Shown piece by piece: positions 39,387 to 48,831 of a DNA stretch of 53,797 nt; within the stretch, counting starts at the first letter, position 1, and every line of letters starts with the position of its first letter. The position numbers were made by a program, and so were the translations under genes. The notes beneath the pieces are model-generated. The model had not been told where the DNA came from. It searched no databases and was given only the letters and a program-made list of their open reading frames with translations. The stretch spans positions 1 to 53,797 of the forward strand of contig CAIKAR010000015.1 of the NCBI GenBank assembly GCA_903825465.1. Reading direction: 5' to 3'. The DNA is from an uncultured Hyphomicrobiales bacterium. GTDB taxonomy: Bacteria > Pseudomonadota > Alphaproteobacteria > Rhizobiales > Beijerinckiaceae.

Positions 39387-39884
39387 TCACAAGCCGAATG
39401 TCTCGGGGTCCATGGGTTTATGTCCCATCTTGAGCTGGCCGGCGTCGTCCCACCAAAGTTTCGAGGGGCGGTCCCAATACAGTTCGACGCCGTTCTGGTC
39501 GGGGTCGCGGACATACATCGACTCGCTCACGCCGTGATCGACAGTCGCGTCGATTTCGATATGGGCGGCCTTCAGCCGTTGGTGTACATCCGCCAGATCC
39601 GAGCGCGACGCGTAGAGGAACGCGACGTGAAACAGGCCCGTTGCGTTCGCCTTGGGCGGCTCGCCATCGCGGCTTTGCCAGGTGTTGACGCAGATGTCGT
39701 GGTGATAGCCCCCAAACGCGAGGAACGCCGCGACGTCGCCGATGCGCTTGGTGATTTTCAGTCCAAGAACGCCTTCGTAAAAGGCGAGCGCGCGGTCGAG
39801 GTTGGCGACCTTGAGATTTACGTGGCCGACGCGCGCCCGTTCGGGTTTGAGCGCCGGGGACGTCGAGGATTCTGTTTCAGTCAT
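39387..39884 (-). CDS. VOC-family protein (extradiol dioxygenase-like)
   Basis: A 165-residue single-module vicinal-oxygen-chelate protein. Metal ligands fit the type I extradiol pattern: His in VGHVNLKVANLDRALAFYE, His in TGLFHVAFLYASR and Glu in NGVELYWDRP. The final residues (WWDDAGQLKMGHKPMDPETF) resemble catechol-2,3-dioxygenase CatE-type proteins. It might be a ring-cleavage dioxygenase fragment or a glyoxalase-type enzyme; the substrate is unknown. The start MTETESSTS follows AAAGAGTGAAA. Convergent with crcB. Confidence 0.82.
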   Translation of the reverse strand: MTETESSTSPALKPERARVGHVNLKVANLDRALAFYEGVLGLKITKRIGDVAAFLAFGGYHHDICVNTWQSRDGEPPKANATGLFHVAFLYASRSDLADVHQRLKAAHIEIDATVDHGVSESMYVRDPDQNGVELYWDRPSKLWWDDAGQLKMGHKPMDPETFGL

Positions 39885-40117
39885 TTTCACTCTTTCAAAG
39901 CGATAAGGGGCGCAAGGCGATGGGGGCGTCGGAGAAGCGAACCCGTTCCGGCGCGGATAAATTGAAGCCGAAAGGAGGGTCTCGGCGGATGCGGCGTGTT
40001 TACGCTTCTCGAAGCCCCATGGTGAAAAATTCGAAGCCGGGATAAGCTCCGGCATCGAGAAACCAGCCGGGGAAGGGCCGAGACCGCCCGGCGGAATTTC
40101 CGAATGAACCGGCGGCC

Positions 40118-40158
40118 ACTTTGCGGTCGGGGATTTTAACTTTGCGGTCGGGGTTTTT
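40118..40158. repeat. Two-copy 21-bp tandem repeat before the TAXI receptor gene
   Basis: ACTTTGCGGTCGGGG occurs at 40118-40132 and again at 40139-40153, each followed by a T-rich stretch (ATTTTA, then TTTTTC), giving a 21-bp period. It ends 17 bp before the gene start. Two-turn spacing on one DNA face is compatible with a regulator binding site, or it may be a local duplication. Confidence 0.6.
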
Positions 40159-40174
40159 CAAGGGAGGCGGGCAG

Positions 40175-41269
40175 ATGGGCGCTTATCATCCTCGGCTATG
40201 CCGCGTTCTGGCGATCGTTTACCTCGCGATCGCCGTATGTTTGGCGCCGAGCTTCCTTTCGCGCGCGGCGGCGCAAGACGCGCCGCAACAATATGGCGTC
40301 GCCGCCAAGCGGCCCGTGTTGCAGGCGGCCTGTCGCAATTGCCCGTGGGGAATGCTCGGCGACGTTGTCAAAAAGGCGATGTCCTCCTACGGCTATGATG
40401 TCGCGGTATGTCACGCGTGTTCCGGCGAAGACGGCGCGCGCATCGTCTCGAAGCGGCTGATGCCGCCCGAGGTTTCCGATCGGCAATTCGCCGAGGCGAC
40501 GGGGCTTCAGCCACGGGCGCCCATCGATTTCGGCGTCACCAACGCTGAATATGTGCAGGCAGCCTACGCTGGCAAGGGGGGCTACAAGCGCGACGGGCCG
40601 TTGGCGAATCTGCGGATCATCGCCCGCGTCGAGGCGCCCGCCTATCTCATGATCGCGGTGACCAAATCGTCGGGAATCACCGATCTGCGCCAAATCGCGG
40701 AACGAAAGACGCCGGCGCGCATTTTGGCCGGCGTCGTGGGAGGTCTTGGCAGCGTCGATCCCATTCTCCAATTCTTCGGCTTCAATCGCCAGGATGTCGC
40801 CGCCTGGGGCGGCAAAATCCTCGTCGGCAACGCGTTGCTGCGCAATCCGGATTTCGACGTGATGGTGGGTGTTGGCGTCCTCGCCAACTATCCAGAGGGC
40901 GGCATGTGGTACGAGATGACGCAGAAGAAAGACCTCGTCTTTCTGCCTGTGCCGGAGGAACTGCGCCGCAAGCTCGTCCAGGAAACCGGGGCCGTCGCGG
41001 TCGATTTGCCGTTCCGCTACATGCGCGGCGTCGGCGACGACCCCGTGCCCACGGTCGGCTATTCCGGCTTGCTCGTGTATGGCCGCGACGATATGCCGGA
41101 CGCCTTCGCTTACGACGTGGCGAAGGCGCTCGATGAAAAGCGCGATCTGATCCGCTGGACAAATCAGCCGTTTTCCCTTGATCCGCAAACCGTCGCCGAT
41201 GGTGACGGCGTGCCGCTGCACCCCGGCGCCGAGAAATATTACCGCGAACGCGGATATCCGGTGAAATAG
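40175..41269 (+). CDS. TAXI-family TRAP transporter solute-binding protein
   Basis: A 364-residue exported receptor (signal peptide ~1-33, ending SRAAAQD). It has the periplasmic TAXI fold, with short family-like stretches such as LRIIARVEAPAYLMIAVTKS, GKILVGNALLRN and VPTVGYSGLLVYGRDDM. It is probably a carboxylate/glutamate-type receptor needing a fused TRAP permease, which is not nearby. Three cysteines early in the mature protein (ACRNCPW and CHACSG) are unusual. The start is chosen for the GGGAGG ribosome-binding site. Confidence 0.78.
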   Translation: MGAYHPRLCRVLAIVYLAIAVCLAPSFLSRAAAQDAPQQYGVAAKRPVLQAACRNCPWGMLGDVVKKAMSSYGYDVAVCHACSGEDGARIVSKRLMPPEVSDRQFAEATGLQPRAPIDFGVTNAEYVQAAYAGKGGYKRDGPLANLRIIARVEAPAYLMIAVTKSSGITDLRQIAERKTPARILAGVVGGLGSVDPILQFFGFNRQDVAAWGGKILVGNALLRNPDFDVMVGVGVLANYPEGGMWYEMTQKKDLVFLPVPEELRRKLVQETGAVAVDLPFRYMRGVGDDPVPTVGYSGLLVYGRDDMPDAFAYDVAKALDEKRDLIRWTNQPFSLDPQTVADGDGVPLHPGAEKYYRERGYPVK

Positions 41270-41355
41270 CGGGGCAGTCCCGCCCCTTGCCAACCCGCGC
41301 GCTCCTCCTGTACAAACCGATCATCGCCCGTTTCTCCGGGCCAACCGAGGTTGTC

Positions 41356-41469
41356 GTGGCCGCTTTCGCCACATCGCTTGCCATCGTCGCCGCCGGGCTT
41401 GTCGCCCGGTTCGAGATCGCGCGCGCCTCGAAGCTTCGCGCGGGACTGCTCCTTCTTAGACGCCCCTGA
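41356..41469 (+). CDS. Probable leuA leader peptide
   Basis: A 37-codon frame opening with GTG 5 bp after GAGG and ending KLRAGLLLLRRP then TGA. The four consecutive Leu codons (CTG CTC CTT CTT, 41446-41457) lie 9 bases before the stop, and an 8-bp hairpin starts at the stop codon. This is the arrangement of transcription attenuators that sense leucyl-tRNA. The start is uncertain; the same frame can also begin at TTG 41287. Confidence 0.45.
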   Translation: MAAFATSLAIVAAGLVARFEIARASKLRAGLLLLRRP

Positions 41470-41502
41470 GGGCCGGCCGGGCTTTGCCTGGGCGCTCAGG
41501 GG
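41463..41502 (+). promoter_or_regulatory. Candidate leucine attenuator hairpin upstream of leuA
   Basis: CCCCTGAG (41463-41470, overlapping the leader stop) pairs perfectly with CTCAGGGG (41495-41502). A stalled ribosome at the Leu run would free the second arm. A weaker downstream stem, GCCCG (41527-41531) with CGGGC (41544-41548), followed by CTTTC, could act as the terminator before the leuA start at 41566. Confidence 0.45.
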
Positions 41503-41565
41503 ATCGGAAGCCGAAGCAACCCAGCCGCCCGCGCCAGACACACCGGGCCTTTCAGGAATTTTCCC

Positions 41566-43131
<1,566 letters not shown>

Positions 43132-43134
43132 CGC

Positions 43135-43482
43135 CTACCCAACCCAATAGCCGACGCCGACGATCGCCGCCTCGGCGGCGAGCACGGCGGCCAAGACCGA
43201 GCGCCTCGTCGCCCAGAAAGCGACGAGGCCAACGGCCATAGCGCCCACGCGGCCGGCGAGCGGAATGGCTGCGAGCGCGCCGTTGGGGCTGAGCAGCAAT
43301 TTCGCCACGACGCCCGCGAGCAGCGCGGTGGCGACGGCGCGCACCCAGCCGAGGATGGGCGCGTTCTCGTCGACGCCGCGCGACAGGAATATCGACAGCG
43401 TGCGCCAGATCTCGCTTGGCAGAAAGCCGAACAGGATCAGCGCGACCCAGGGCCAGGTTCCGTGGCTCAGGTCTCCGGTCAT
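43135..43482 (-). CDS. azlD: Branched-chain amino acid exporter subunit AzlD
   Basis: A 115-residue small membrane protein with four predicted helices. It starts MTGDLSHGTWPWVALILFGF; FLPSEIWRTLSIFLSRGVDE is typical of AzlD-type proteins. It works with AzlC to export branched-chain amino acids or analogues. Its start overlaps the azlC stop by 4 bp (ATGA). It sits tail-to-tail with leuA, so leucine synthesis and export neighbour each other. Confidence 0.85.
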   Translation of the reverse strand: MTGDLSHGTWPWVALILFGFLPSEIWRTLSIFLSRGVDENAPILGWVRAVATALLAGVVAKLLLSPNGALAAIPLAGRVGAMAVGLVAFWATRRSVLAAVLAAEAAIVGVGYWVG

Positions 43483-44162
43483 GCCGCCGTCCGCGTGTCG
43501 AGCGCGCGTTGGATCAGCGTCGCGGCCGTGCCGGCGACGACGCCCAGCGCCAGAAGATCGAAGCCTTCGGGCGCCAAGGCCTGCGTCACGGGCGCGATCA
43601 AGAGGCCGATGAGCAAGGCCAGCCAGTCCACCGGCTTTTTCGCCGCGCGCAGCAGCGTCGCGACAAAATATATCGGCGTCAGGAACAGCAGGCCCGCCGC
43701 CAGGGGCGTCGGCAATTCGCCGACCAGCGCGTGGCCGACGCCGGTCGATATGGTGGTGCCGATAAAACACATGACCGAAAAGCCGAAGAAGAACGGCATG
43801 CGTCCGCCGCGTGGAATCGCCGGCAACCGGCGCATGCTTTCGGCCCACACGGTCACCGCGACGCAATGGGCCGCGAGCAGCAGCGTCAGCGTGTTCGTGC
43901 GTTTCGTGCGCATCATTGGCAACAGCGCGACGCACATCGGCACGAAGCGCACCGAGGACAGCGAGATGGTGAGGGCGATCGCGGGCCACGCCGTCTTCGC
44001 CGCCACGGCGCTGAAAAACAGCAGTTGCGCCGGCCCGGCCCACAGCAACAACGTGGACGCGACGGCGGATTCGAGCGAAAAGCCCGCCGCGCGCGCCATG
44101 CCGCCGACGCCGAGCAGGCTCGCCGACACGATCAGCATCGGCCCGCAAGCGGCGACGCGCAT
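43479..44162 (-). CDS. azlC: Branched-chain amino acid exporter subunit AzlC
   Basis: A 227-residue polytopic protein from ATG 44162. Typical AzlC sequences are ESAVASTLLLWAGPAQLLFF and LTPIYFVATLLRAAKKP. The coding-looking frame extends upstream (DDDLDLGGLVPSRWFWRG) to an ATT codon at 44240, where ISDPTIPADD begins, overlapping the thiL stop. The family often has a short cytosolic lead before RGMR, so the true start may be further upstream than the ATG given here. Confidence 0.83.
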   Translation of the reverse strand: MRVAACGPMLIVSASLLGVGGMARAAGFSLESAVASTLLLWAGPAQLLFFSAVAAKTAWPAIALTISLSSVRFVPMCVALLPMMRTKRTNTLTLLLAAHCVAVTVWAESMRRLPAIPRGGRMPFFFGFSVMCFIGTTISTGVGHALVGELPTPLAAGLLFLTPIYFVATLLRAAKKPVDWLALLIGLLIAPVTQALAPEGFDLLALGVVAGTAATLIQRALDTRTAA

Positions 44163-44232
44163 GCCGCGCCAAAACCATCGCGATGGGACGAGGCCGCCGA
44201 GATCGAGGTCGTCATCGGCCGGAATGGTGGGA

Positions 44233-45219
44233 TCAGAAATGACTGAAGCTCCCGCGCGCGAATTTTCTCAGCGCGCCATCGGCGCCGATGAATTCGGGCG
44301 GCGCGGGGCCGGCTACAACCCAGCCGACGCGCGAGACATCGACGTGCGCGGCGCCCGCGCCGGCCTCGAAGGCCGCCGTCGATCCCGCCGGCACACTCGC
44401 CAGCAATTCGTAGTCGTCGCCGCCGACAAGCGCGGCGTCGAACAACGACGCGTCGAGCGCGATGGCCGCGCGCGCCGCGGCCGACAGCGGCACATCCGCC
44501 AGATTAATCCGAGCGGACACGCCCGACGCCGCGAGCATTTTCGCGATGTCGCCGATGAAGCCATCGGACACGTCCATGCCGCCGCTCGCGTGGGCGCGCA
44601 TCGTCGCCGCGAGCGCGTTGCGCGGGCGAGGTTCGAGATAACGCGAGACAAGCTCGTTCCGAGCCCGCGTCGGCAAGACAGATAGAAACGCGGCGTCGGC
44701 GCGCAATTTCAGGCCTATCGCCGCGTCGCCGATGGTTCCGCTGACGTAGAGCGCGTCGCCGGGGCGCGCGCCGGTTCGTGGAACCATTTTTCCCGTCGGC
44801 GCCAGGCCAAGCGCGGTGATCGAAATCATCGCCGGGCCCGGCGTTCTCACGGTGTCGCCGCCGAGCAGGTCGATGGCGTAGGCGCGGCAATCTTCGCCGA
44901 GCGCGGCCGCGAAATCCTCCAGCCATTGCGCGGAAACTTCGGCTGGCAAAGCCAGCGTCAGCAGGAATCCGTGGGGGTCGGCGCCCTTGGCGGCGAGATC
45001 GGAAAGGTTCGTCCGCAGCGCCTTGCGGGCGACGCAGCGAGGGGGATCGTCCGCGAAAAAATGCACGCCGGCGACGATGGCGTCGGTGGTCGCGACGATC
45101 TGCGTTCCCGGCGGCGGGGAGATCAACGCCGCGTCGTCGCGCAGCGCGAGCCCGCCCGGCCCCGCGAGTGGCGTGAACAAGCGGGCGATCAACTCGTCCT
45201 CTGTGAAGGGAACGCTCAA
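44233..45219 (-). CDS. thiL: Thiamine-monophosphate kinase
   Basis: A 328-residue ATP-dependent kinase making thiamine diphosphate from thiamine monophosphate. AIR-synthase-like folds contain LRDDAALISPP, VATTDAIVAGVHFF (Mg-binding acidic residues), ALRTNLSDLAAKGADP and GGMDVSDGFIGD. It lies 17 bp after nusB in the ribH-nusB-thiL order common in Rhizobiales. Confidence 0.95.
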   Translation of the reverse strand: MSVPFTEDELIARLFTPLAGPGGLALRDDAALISPPPGTQIVATTDAIVAGVHFFADDPPRCVARKALRTNLSDLAAKGADPHGFLLTLALPAEVSAQWLEDFAAALGEDCRAYAIDLLGGDTVRTPGPAMISITALGLAPTGKMVPRTGARPGDALYVSGTIGDAAIGLKLRADAAFLSVLPTRARNELVSRYLEPRPRNALAATMRAHASGGMDVSDGFIGDIAKMLAASGVSARINLADVPLSAAARAAIALDASLFDAALVGGDDYELLASVPAGSTAAFEAGAGAAHVDVSRVGWVVAGPAPPEFIGADGALRKFARGSFSHF

Positions 45220-45236
45220 TTCGCCTCCGCTGGAGA

Positions 45237-45689
45237 TCAGGTGAAGTCGTCGGGCCGCGCCTTGCGGGCGAGCCTGTCGAGCACCGCGTTGACCATGCCG
45301 ACCTCGTCGGCGGCGAGAAAGGCCGCCGCCACGTCGACGTATTCCTTGATGACGACGCGCGGCGGGATGTCGCGGCGCTTGCGCAGTTCGTGGCTCGCCG
45401 CGCGCAGCGCGGCGCGCATCACGGCTTCAACGCGGCGCAGCGGCCAGCCGTCGTTCAGGGTCTGGTCGATGTCGATGTCGATGGCGCGCTGGTCGGCCAG
45501 CACGCCCGTCACGATGTCGCGGAAAAAATCGATCTCCGCCGGCACATATTGGTCGCCCTCGATTTCGCGGCCGATCCAGTGGGTCTCGAATTCGGCCAGA
45601 ATTTCGTTCAGGCCCTTGCCCGAAACCTCCATCTGGTAGAGCGCCTGCGTGGCGGCGAGCCGCGCGGCGGCGCGGTTCTCGCGCGACAT
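45237..45689 (-). CDS. nusB: Transcription antitermination factor NusB
   Basis: A 150-residue all-helical RNA-binding protein. It has RAAARLAATQALYQMEVSG at the N-terminus and RDIPPRVVIKEYVDVAAAF near the C-terminus, typical of NusB. It works with NusE (S10) in rRNA antitermination. Its start shares one base with the ribH stop. Confidence 0.96.
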   Translation of the reverse strand: MSRENRAAARLAATQALYQMEVSGKGLNEILAEFETHWIGREIEGDQYVPAEIDFFRDIVTGVLADQRAIDIDIDQTLNDGWPLRRVEAVMRAALRAASHELRKRRDIPPRVVIKEYVDVAAAFLAADEVGMVNAVLDRLARKARPDDFT

Positions 45690-46162
45690 CAGCGCGTGCC
45701 CGTCTGTTGTTTCAACGCGTGGAGCGACAACGCGGCGCGCGCGGCGTCGCCGCCTTTGTCGCCCCGCGCGGGGTCGGCGCGCTCGACGGCCTGTTCCTCG
45801 TTTTCCACGGTGAGAATGCCGTTGCCGAGCGGCAGTTCGTAGGCCACCGAGAGGTCCATCAACGCGCGCGAGCTTTCTCCGGCGACGATTTCGAAATGGT
45901 AGGTCTCGCCGCGGATGACGCAGCCGAGCGCCACCGCGCCGGCGTAGCGGCCGCTTCGCGTCAACATGCGCACCGCGGCCGGAATTTCGAGCGCCCCGGT
46001 CACGCCGACGACATCGTAGCTAGCGCCGGCGGCGTCGAAGGTCCGCTTGGCGCCAGCGAGCAGATGTTCGCCGACGCCGTCGTAGAAGCGCGCCTCGATA
46101 ATCAAAAATCGCGCGCCAGGGGCGGAATAGGTCGGCGTCGACGCGCGGCGCGGTTCAGACAT
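45689..46162 (-). CDS. ribH: 6,7-dimethyl-8-ribityllumazine synthase
   Basis: A 157-residue riboflavin-pathway enzyme. Segments [32 protein letters not shown] and [15 protein letters not shown] are diagnostic. It joins a 4-carbon phosphate to the pyrimidine precursor to give lumazine, the riboflavin precursor. The start [13 protein letters not shown] was chosen over an in-frame upstream codon that has no family similarity. The conserved catalytic His in TYHFEIV is present. Confidence 0.95.
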   Translation of the reverse strand: MSEPRRASTPTYSAPGARFLIIEARFYDGVGEHLLAGAKRTFDAAGASYDVVGVTGALEIPAAVRMLTRSGRYAGAVALGCVIRGETYHFEIVAGESSRALMDLSVAYELPLGNGILTVENEEQAVERADPARGDKGGDAARAALSLHALKQQTGTR

Positions 46163-46302
46163 GTTCAGGTCGCTTTCGATTGTTCGCGCCCTGAATAATG
46201 ACAGGCGGCCGCGGGCGCAAGCGCGCCGGCGGGTTCGGCGGCTTGCCGTCCGCGCGTTCACGACACACTATGCGCGGCATCCAAGCCGCCGAGGGACTGG
46301 AC

Positions 46303-46788
46303 ATGACCGACGATGAGCAAGCCCCGCCCCTGGCGATCTCCGCCGCGGACGCGCCGCAAAACGCGAAAAAATCGAATTATCCCGAGCCGTTTTTCAGCCG
46401 CATGAGCGGACGGATCAAGCGCCCGCTGGGAAACCTGTTCGGATTGGGGAATTTCGGCGTCAATTTGACGACCCTGTCGCCGGGTGGCGAATCCGCGCTG
46501 CTGCACCGTCACAGCAAGCAGGACGAGTTCATCTACATCCTGTCGGGCGAGCCGACGCTTGTCACCGACCGCGGAGAGATCGCGCTGACGCCGGGAATGT
46601 GCGCGGGATTTCCGGCGGCGGGGGGCGCCCATCAGCTTGTCAACAGAAGCGCCGCGGACGTGGTTTATCTCGAAATCGGCGACCGGACCGCCGGCGACGA
46701 ATGTACCTACCCCCACGACGATTTGATGGCGGCCTTTGGCCCCGGCGGCCAATGGGCGTTCACGCGCAAGGACGGGACGCGGTATTGA
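46303..46788 (+). CDS. Cupin-domain protein
   Basis: A 161-residue single-domain cupin. The metal site is visible: HRHSKQDEFIYILSGEP (two His, then Glu) and the second motif GMCAGFPAAGGAHQLVN with its His. This layout resembles small cupins acting on sugars or simple organic acids; the substrate is unknown. The start MTDDEQAPPL follows GAGGGACTGGAC. It sits 76 bp upstream of the tandem receptor array and could belong to the same transcript. Confidence 0.82.
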   Translation: MTDDEQAPPLAISAADAPQNAKKSNYPEPFFSRMSGRIKRPLGNLFGLGNFGVNLTTLSPGGESALLHRHSKQDEFIYILSGEPTLVTDRGEIALTPGMCAGFPAAGGAHQLVNRSAADVVYLEIGDRTAGDECTYPHDDLMAAFGPGGQWAFTRKDGTRY

Positions 46789-46864
46789 GGCCATCCCCGG
46801 TTTGACGTTGGCGGCGCGCGCGGCCATCCTGTCGGGGCGGGACGAATTCCGCGGGGGATGGACG

Positions 46865-47839
46865 ATGGCCAAGGCGCGGGTTGTTTTGTTGTTCGCGGCG
46901 TTCGCGCTGGCCGCGGGCGCGCAACGCGCCGCGGCGCAGGCGTGGCCCAACAAGCCCGTCAAAATCGTCGTGCCTTTTGTCGCGGGCGGTTCCGTCGATT
47001 CCTTGGCCCGGGTGTTCGCGGCGAAACTGCAGGAACTCCTGAAAACGCCCGTCGTCATCGACAACCGCGGTGGCGCTGGCGGCAACGTCGGCGCCAACAT
47101 GGTCGCGAAGTCGCCCGCCGACGGCTACACGATCTTGATGAACATCAACGGGCAGGCGATCAGCCCGTCCATTTACAAGTCGCTGCCGTTCGACCCCGTG
47201 GCGGATTTCGTTCCGGTCGTCGAACTGGTGACAACATCGACCGTCATCGTCGTCAACAACGACCTGCCGGTGAAGACGTTTCAGGAGTTCATCGCCTACG
47301 CCAAGGCGCATCCCGGCAAGATGAACTATGGCTCGACGGGCGTTGGCAACAATCTTCACCTGACGATGGAGATGATCAAGGCCGCGACCGGAACGGATAT
47401 CCAGATGGTGCCGTTCGGCGGCGACGCGCCGTTGTTCACGGCTTTGATCGGCGGCGAATTGCAGGCGGCGCTGGTGCCCACGACAACGGCTAAGGCCCAT
47501 GTCGACGCCGGCGCCATGCGCGCCATCGCGGTGACGACGCCGACGCGCGTGTCGACCTTTCCGAACGTGCCGACGATCATGGAACAGGGGATGCCCGACT
47601 TCAGCGTCGCCGGATGGATCGCGCTGTTCGCGCCGGCGGGGACGCCGCGCGACATCGTCGCCCGCCTGGCGCGCGATTCCGCGGCCGCGATCAATTCGCC
47701 GGAGTTGAAGGAGCCGCTGCGCAACCTCACGCTCGATCCCGCCGGCGCCGGGCCCGACGAGTTCAACAAGATTTTCGTGTCCGATGTCGCGCGCTTCCGC
47801 AAGATCATCGAGGACGCGCATATACCGAAGCAGGAATAG
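46865..47839 (+). CDS. Bug/TctC-family solute receptor, array copy 1
   Basis: A 324-residue exported receptor with a signal peptide ending near QRAAAQ. The mature protein starts AWPNKPVKIVVPFVAGGSVD. Family blocks are VVIDNRGGAGGNVGAN, KSPADGYTILMNINGQ, MNYGSTGVGNNLHLTMEM, IQMVPFGGDAPLF and FPNVPTIMEQGMPDF. It is the first of four adjacent copies with the same C-terminal pattern (EDAHIPKQE here). No TctA/TctB permease is encoded in the window. The ligand is unknown. Confidence 0.93.
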   Translation: MAKARVVLLFAAFALAAGAQRAAAQAWPNKPVKIVVPFVAGGSVDSLARVFAAKLQELLKTPVVIDNRGGAGGNVGANMVAKSPADGYTILMNINGQAISPSIYKSLPFDPVADFVPVVELVTTSTVIVVNNDLPVKTFQEFIAYAKAHPGKMNYGSTGVGNNLHLTMEMIKAATGTDIQMVPFGGDAPLFTALIGGELQAALVPTTTAKAHVDAGAMRAIAVTTPTRVSTFPNVPTIMEQGMPDFSVAGWIALFAPAGTPRDIVARLARDSAAAINSPELKEPLRNLTLDPAGAGPDEFNKIFVSDVARFRKIIEDAHIPKQE

Positions 47840-47848
47840 GGGGCGAAG

Positions 47849-48823
47849 ATGTGTTTTCGGCGGAATGCGTGGGGCGCGGCGCTCCTGGTGGCGCTCCCGG
47901 CCGCGGCGCCGGCGGCGGCGCAATCGTGGCCTTCGAAGCCCGTGCACATCGTCGTGCCCTATGTGCCGGGCGGCGGCGTCGACGCGTTCGGGCGCGTGCT
48001 CGCCGGCAAGCTGCAGGACCGGCTTGGCGTCACCGTCATCGTCGACAACAGGGGCGGCGCGGGCGGCAACGTCGGCGGCAATTTCGTCGCCAAATCCGCG
48101 CCCGACGGCTACACCATTCTGCTCAACACCAACGGGCAGGCGGTGACGCCCGCGATCTTCAAGTCGCTGCCGTACGATTCGTTGACCGACCTCGCGCGCG
48201 TCGCGCGCCTCGCCTCGACATCGACGGCGCTTGTCGCCAACAACGACTTGCCGATCAACGGATTCCAGGAATTCGTCGCCTACGCCAAGGCGCGTCCGGG
48301 CAAATTGAACTACGGCTCGAGCGGCGTTGGCAACAACCTGCACCTGACGATGGAAATGATCAAGAATCGCGCCGGCCTCGATATTCAGATGGTGCCCTTC
48401 GGCGGCGACGGGCCGCTCTATTCCGCGCTGATCGGCGGCCAGATTCAATTCGCGCTGGCGCCGACGACCTTCGGCAAGCCGCATATCGACGCGGGCGAGG
48501 TGAAAGCGATCGGCGTGACCACCGCCCAGCGCGTGAGTCAATTGCCGAATGTTCCCACCATCGCCGAACAGGGCATGCCCGATTTCAGCGTCACGGGCTG
48601 GCTGGGGCTTTTCGCGCCCGCCGGCACGCCGCGCGACGTGGTGGAAAAACTGTACAAGGCCGCGGCCGACGTGATGGAAGCGCCTGATTTCAAGCCGATC
48701 CTCAACAACCTCACGCTCGACGCGGCCGTGCTGGACCCCGACGAGTTCGATAAGCTCTATCGCGACGATGTCGACCGTTTCAAGCGGATCGTGAAAGACG
48801 CGAACATTCCGATGCAGGAATAG
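47849..48823 (+). CDS. Bug/TctC-family solute receptor, array copy 2
   Basis: A 324-residue receptor with a signal peptide ending APAAAQ, then SWPSKPVHIVVPYVPGGGVD. It is the same length as copy 1 and very similar through LNYGSSGVGNNLHLTMEMIK, where it carries a single Ser for Thr, and through IQMVPFGGD. It ends KDANIPMQE. It starts 9 bp after copy 1. The close similarity points to gene duplication; the variable region is around the ligand loop (PTTFGKPHIDAGE). Confidence 0.93.
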   Translation: MCFRRNAWGAALLVALPAAAPAAAQSWPSKPVHIVVPYVPGGGVDAFGRVLAGKLQDRLGVTVIVDNRGGAGGNVGGNFVAKSAPDGYTILLNTNGQAVTPAIFKSLPYDSLTDLARVARLASTSTALVANNDLPINGFQEFVAYAKARPGKLNYGSSGVGNNLHLTMEMIKNRAGLDIQMVPFGGDGPLYSALIGGQIQFALAPTTFGKPHIDAGEVKAIGVTTAQRVSQLPNVPTIAEQGMPDFSVTGWLGLFAPAGTPRDVVEKLYKAAADVMEAPDFKPILNNLTLDAAVLDPDEFDKLYRDDVDRFKRIVKDANIPMQE

Positions 48824-48831
48824 GAGAAGCC

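Noticed and set aside
46270-46303. Earlier start (ATG 46270) for the cupin gene
   Set aside because: The ATG at 46303 has a better ribosome-binding site (GAGGGA) and the extra residues add no domain content.
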